Below the pieces are notes generated by a model. It had not been told where the DNA came from, ran no database searches, and saw nothing but the letters and a program-made list of their open reading frames with translations. Position numbers and translations under genes: made by a program. This document shows positions 5,765 through 8,668 of a stretch of 8,668 nt of DNA, one piece after another. Source of the stretch: Nitrososphaerales archaeon TH5894. GTDB lineage: Archaea; Thermoproteota; Nitrososphaeria; Nitrososphaerales; Nitrososphaeraceae. How positions within the stretch are numbered: the stretch's first letter is position 1; each line of letters starts with the position of its first letter. Where the stretch lies: NCBI GenBank assembly GCA_014523485.1, contig JAATVK010000006.1, positions 1 to 8,668 on the forward strand. Reading direction: 5' to 3'.

Positions 5765-6622
5765 ATGAATATAAAAGGATGTTGCAATAAGCATCTGTAT
5801 CTTTTTATTATTATTTCTATAGTAACTAGTATATTGTTTATATCATATTATGATTTATCATTTGCTCAAAAAGATAAGGAAGATAAAGAAGAGGCTGATG
5901 ATAAATTAATAGTTAAAACTCGTATTCACTTAAAAGACATAGATATGGAAAATACTAAAAGCATAAGAGTTGTTGCTTTTATAAACGGAGAAGACATTAA
6001 GCAAGATATTCCTATTTCTTCAATAGATAAAACTAAAAAAACTCTCAATGTAGATTTAATAGCAGATAAAGAAAATGATATTGTTGACGCAAATACCCCA
6101 GATGAATACTTTGTTTGTGCTTATCAAGTAGAAGACGTACTAAAAAATTATAATTCCTTTACAAAATTTGATTGTAATGAAAGTGATCTGGTAAATATTG
6201 ATTCACCAACTGTTATCAATTTATTTAGGTCTGGATCTCTTGTATTTTCTAAAAGCAAATCAATTTATGATGCAAGTCTAAATGCACCAAAGGGACCAGA
6301 GATTGATACAGTAAAAATTAAAGTTTACGCACCTCTTGCAGATAAGAAAGATGCTGAGAAATTAGTAATCGCTGTTATGATAAAGGGACAAATACAATCT
6401 GAAGTTATAGAAGATGTTCAAGCAGAACTTGACAAAAGTGGTGATAGTACAATAAAGAGAACATTTACTTTTGATCGAAAAACAGATATTGGTCTAATCC
6501 AAATTGGAGACAGATATCATGCTTGTGTTGCTAGTGAAGATTTGAGACCGCCAGAAGGTTCTGAATGTGAAAAAAGAATTATAAAAAACCTCAATAAAGT
6601 CAATGGGATATATGCTAGGTAA
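5765..6622 (+). CDS. secreted protein with two tandem cysteine-paired domains, unknown function
   Basis: This 285-residue protein has a signal peptide at 1-34 (hydrophobic LYLFIIISIVTSILFISYY, cleavage probably after SFA before QKDKED). A charged Lys/Asp/Glu linker follows to about 47. Two similar halves come next, about 48-142 and 183-275. Each has a start like VKxxIxLxxxD or VKIKVYAPLAD, a central hydrophobic strand ending in (I)NG or (I)KG, a stretch with alternating hydrophobics, and then a Tyr-x-x-Cys with a second Cys 14 to 19 residues later (C118-C137 and C254-C268). The pattern suggests a duplicated beta-sandwich with one disulfide per domain, exported outside the membrane. No catalytic motif and no C-terminal anchor is visible. 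C6 and C7 lie before the hydrophobic core, so this is not a lipobox. I do not recognise the family. It has its own promoter and stands alone. Confidence 0.85.
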   Translation: MNIKGCCNKHLYLFIIISIVTSILFISYYDLSFAQKDKEDKEEADDKLIVKTRIHLKDIDMENTKSIRVVAFINGEDIKQDIPISSIDKTKKTLNVDLIADKENDIVDANTPDEYFVCAYQVEDVLKNYNSFTKFDCNESDLVNIDSPTVINLFRSGSLVFSKSKSIYDASLNAPKGPEIDTVKIKVYAPLADKKDAEKLVIAVMIKGQIQSEVIEDVQAELDKSGDSTIKRTFTFDRKTDIGLIQIGDRYHACVASEDLRPPEGSECEKRIIKNLNKVNGIYAR

Positions 6623-6641
6623 ACTTTTCATATAAAAATAG

Positions 6642-6658
6642 CTATTATGGAATAATAG
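6642..6658 (+). terminator. possible hairpin terminator after the 285-residue gene
   Basis: CTATTAT and ATAATAG pair perfectly across a three-base GGA loop, starting 20 bases past the stop codon, with a run of five T about 15 bases further on. The stem is all A-T apart from the outer C-G pair, so it is weak as a hairpin; position is the main support. Confidence 0.3.
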
Positions 6659-6780
6659 AATTCAGATAAAGTTTTTGTACCTACTCTATATCGGATTTAA
6701 TATGTACAAGTTTTTGAATCTATAGTTTCCAAAAATTTTTTATCATATTTAATTTCTGATATACACTTAGTTTACAACAC

Positions 6781-6799
6781 TTTTCATTTTTTATTTTTG
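6781..6799 (+). terminator. T-rich tract, candidate archaeal terminator
   Basis: TTTTCATTTTTTATTTTTG is the strongest T-run on the plus strand in this spacer. Archaeal RNA polymerase terminates at such tracts without needing a stem. It lies about 160 bases after the upstream stop, so it may act as a back-up site. Confidence 0.35.
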
Positions 6800-7024
6800 T
6801 CAACCTTTTGAAAAAAGTGGGTATTACTACTATGTATTATAGATTTATCAATTGAAAATAATAATAATCGTTTGTATATCATCGAACTTTCTATTGAGGA
6901 TTAATTGTATGTGTTATATGATAAATTAACTACTTGCTATTTAGGAGTTATATTTTAATATTTATCTATTGTTTGATTGATGATAGACTATAAGTTCAAT
7001 TCATATAGAAAATTGTTATTTAAC

Positions 7025-7032
7025 TTTAATAA
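7025..7032 (+). promoter_or_regulatory. TATA-like box for the sugar-dehydrogenase-like gene
   Basis: TTTAATAA lies at -32 to -25 from the ATG at 7057. AGGA at about -15 is too far and too weak to be a convincing ribosome site. The pattern again fits a leaderless message. Confidence 0.4.
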
Positions 7033-7056
7033 GCTAATACACAGGAATAGTACAAA

Positions 7057-8481
7057 ATGATCTTTAATTCAATAGAAAAAAAATTTGTTTTTTCTCTTCG
7101 CAAATTCAATTTGATCCTCAATCTTTTCATTTATACTATATTGATTTTTTCGCTTTGTAATTTAGTAAATAATGAGATAGATAATGCGTTTGGTGGTAGT
7201 GAGAAAGGGCTACCAATGGTCTATGACCAAAACCTGCAAATAACTCAGCCTACAACAGAGCCACTAAATTTTCCGACTGGGATAGATTTTCTAGGTGAAA
7301 ATGACATTTTAATAATTGAAAAGAATACAGGACAGGTTAAACGAATACTTGATGGTGAAATCTTGAATGAGCCTGTTTTGGATGTGAATGTTGCTTCAGA
7401 AAGCGAGCGTGGATTATTAGGTATAGCAATTTTGAATACAAAAGGTCTTGTAAATTCAGATATTACTACTACTCTTGAGGAATCTCAGCAAGAGAATAAT
7501 TTGAATAAAGGACTAGTACAAGTATTCTTATTTTATACAGAAACAAAGGATATTGATAATGGCGATATCTTGGGAAATAGATTATACAAGTATGATTTTA
7601 TTAATGGAAAATTAGTTAATCCAACACTTCTATTAGATTTACCTTTTTTACCAGGACCATCACATAATGGAGGAGTTTTAGAGATAGGACCAGACAATAA
7701 TTTGTATCTTGTAGTTGGAGATATTAATCGAGTAGCCAATCCAGAATACATGACTTTAGCCCAAAATATTGAACATAGCAAAGTACCTGATGGACGTGGA
7801 GGGATACTGCGTGTAACAGTTGATGGTGATCCAGTTCTAAAAGCTGGTGAGGATGGTTTTTCTTCATTAGGAGATTCCGGCCTTTTAAATTTCTATTATG
7901 GGTATGGAATAAGAAATAGTTTTGGAATTGGTTTTGATCCATTAACTGGTATTTTGTGGGAGACAGAAAATGGATCTAACTATGGAGATGAGATTAATGT
8001 AATTTTACCAGGATTCAATGGTGGTTGGAGACATGTTTTAGGATTATCCACAGAATATGAAAATTACAAAAATAAAGAATTTGATAGAAACAAGTTAATT
8101 CTTTTTGATGGAAAAAGTAAATATTACGATCCTGTATTTACATGGGTCGACACTGTAGCTCCAACTGCAATCACATTTATAGCTTCAAACATTTTTAATG
8201 AAGAATATGAAAATGATCTCTTGGTAGGTTCAGTAAAACAAGGACGCATATTCCATTTTAATTTAAATGAAACCAGAACAGGATTAGATCTGCCTCCAGG
8301 AGAATTGATAGATAAAATGGCAGATGTTGATGAAGAATTAGACTCAGTTACTTTGGGAAGGAATTTTGGGATAATTACTGATATAGAAATAAATCCATAT
8401 AACGGAAAAATTTATGTAGTTGATGGACAGACAAAAAATGGTAAGATTTATGAAATATATCCTAAGGAATTAGCTGAGTAG
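7057..8481 (+). CDS. secreted glucose/sorbosone dehydrogenase-like beta-propeller (PQQ-GDH fold)
   Basis: This 474-residue protein belongs to the soluble PQQ sugar dehydrogenase fold, which oxidises aldose sugars at C1 outside the cytoplasm. A signal anchor or signal peptide spans about 18-35, after a long basic N-region, with probable processing near DNAFGG (43-47). The propeller runs from about 54 to 470. Family motifs are ESERGLLGIA (115-124), GPSHNGGVLEIGPDNNLYLV (200-219), YGYGIRNSFGIGFDP (281-295), WETENGSNYGDEIN (301-314), NGGW (321-324), PVFTWVDTVAP (359-369) and VGSVKQGRIF (390-399). H203, D222, R286 with N287, and K394 match the catalytic His144, Asp163, Arg228-Asn229 and PQQ-binding Lys377 of the Acinetobacter enzyme. 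The positions of its PQQ-binding Arg406 and Arg408 are I439 and T441, and Asp143 is S202, so PQQ use or sugar oxidation is uncertain. It is isolated, with its own promoter. Confidence 0.88.
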   Translation: MIFNSIEKKFVFSLRKFNLILNLFIYTILIFSLCNLVNNEIDNAFGGSEKGLPMVYDQNLQITQPTTEPLNFPTGIDFLGENDILIIEKNTGQVKRILDGEILNEPVLDVNVASESERGLLGIAILNTKGLVNSDITTTLEESQQENNLNKGLVQVFLFYTETKDIDNGDILGNRLYKYDFINGKLVNPTLLLDLPFLPGPSHNGGVLEIGPDNNLYLVVGDINRVANPEYMTLAQNIEHSKVPDGRGGILRVTVDGDPVLKAGEDGFSSLGDSGLLNFYYGYGIRNSFGIGFDPLTGILWETENGSNYGDEINVILPGFNGGWRHVLGLSTEYENYKNKEFDRNKLILFDGKSKYYDPVFTWVDTVAPTAITFIASNIFNEEYENDLLVGSVKQGRIFHFNLNETRTGLDLPPGELIDKMADVDEELDSVTLGRNFGIITDIEINPYNGKIYVVDGQTKNGKIYEIYPKELAE

Positions 8482-8535
8482 GAACACAAAATATGGTTGA
8501 GATAATAAATTATCCTTGGGGATACAATTAAGATT

Positions 8536-8618
8536 ATTGTAAAGTAAAAAACAGTTCTATTTATTAAATCATAAATCATGTATGAAATACACTTATTGTT
8601 ATTTTACAATTTATGATT
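8536..8618. repeat. two interleaved inverted repeats after the last gene
   Basis: ATTGTAAAGTAA (8536-8547) pairs with TTATTTTACAAT (8599-8610) over 11 of 12 positions. AATCATAAAT (8567-8576) pairs perfectly with ATTTATGATT (8609-8618). The order of arms is a, b, a', b', so the RNA could form a pseudoknot or two alternative stems. All pairs are A/T-rich, and chance pairing is common in this composition. The rest of 8482-8668 shows no supportable gene. Confidence 0.35.
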
Positions 8619-8668
8619 ATAGTATTAAGATGCTTCACATATACAGATTCCTTTAAATTAATAGCCAC

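Larger units (their letters stand above)
6623..7056. other. AT-rich intergenic region before the sugar-dehydrogenase-like gene
   Basis: This 434-base spacer shows no frame longer than about 32 codons with support. It holds a small dyad just after the upstream stop, T-rich tracts near 6736 and 6781 that may end transcription, and a promoter-like box near its right end. Confidence 0.6.

Noticed and set aside
7533..7942. Two overlapping minus-strand frames (82 and 72 codons) inside the sugar-dehydrogenase-like gene
   Set aside because: They lie opposite conserved family motifs of the real gene and resemble no known protein.
8578..8668. Minus-strand frame open from the right edge for 30 codons
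   Set aside because: It could be the tail of a gene entering from outside, but the length is within chance expectation and it overlaps the interleaved dyads.

Overview
The window looks like chromosomal DNA of an ammonia-oxidising thaumarchaeon of the Nitrososphaera/Nitrosocosmicus kind. This is inferred from several things seen together: very AT-rich DNA, an F420-type oxidoreductase, several secreted proteins whose signal peptides end in Ala-Gln, TATA-like boxes about 22-32 bases before most start codons with no convincing Shine-Dalgarno sequence (leaderless transcription), and long gene-poor spacers. Only about 60% of the window is covered by convincing coding sequence. No tRNA, rRNA, CRISPR array or insertion sequence was recognised.

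Layout. A cupin gene runs off the left edge on the minus strand (1-270). It is divergent from a plus-strand LLM-family F420-dependent oxidoreductase resembling F420-dependent glucose-6-phosphate dehydrogenase (607-1599). Next is a secreted six-bladed NHL beta-propeller (1952-3121) with near-identical 43-base repeats and an unusual set of histidines at one blade position. From about 3120 to 5760 lies a gene-poor, decaying stretch. It holds a phytoene-dehydrogenase/PYROXD2-like gene cut down to its two ends by an in-frame internal deletion (3600-4001, minus). It also holds a 47-residue zinc-ribbon ORF (4537-4680, minus), two disrupted small ORFs (5058-5234 minus with an early stop; 5357-5586 plus with a one-base frameshift), a weak decayed reading frame near 3353-3520, and several dyads. 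On the right are a secreted two-domain protein of unknown function (5765-6622) and a secreted glucose/sorbosone-dehydrogenase-type propeller (7057-8481).

How the genes relate. Gaps between intact genes exceed 330 bases and most have their own promoter-like box, so these are probably single-gene transcription units, not operons. Three of the five larger intact proteins are predicted to be exported, two of them as beta-propellers, so the right-hand two thirds may be a set of cell-surface or extracellular functions. No pathway linking them can be read from the sequence. The most notable points are the His ring of the NHL propeller, the internally deleted flavoprotein, the duplicated cysteine-paired domain of the 285-residue protein, and the missing substrate or cofactor residues in the two recognisable enzyme families.
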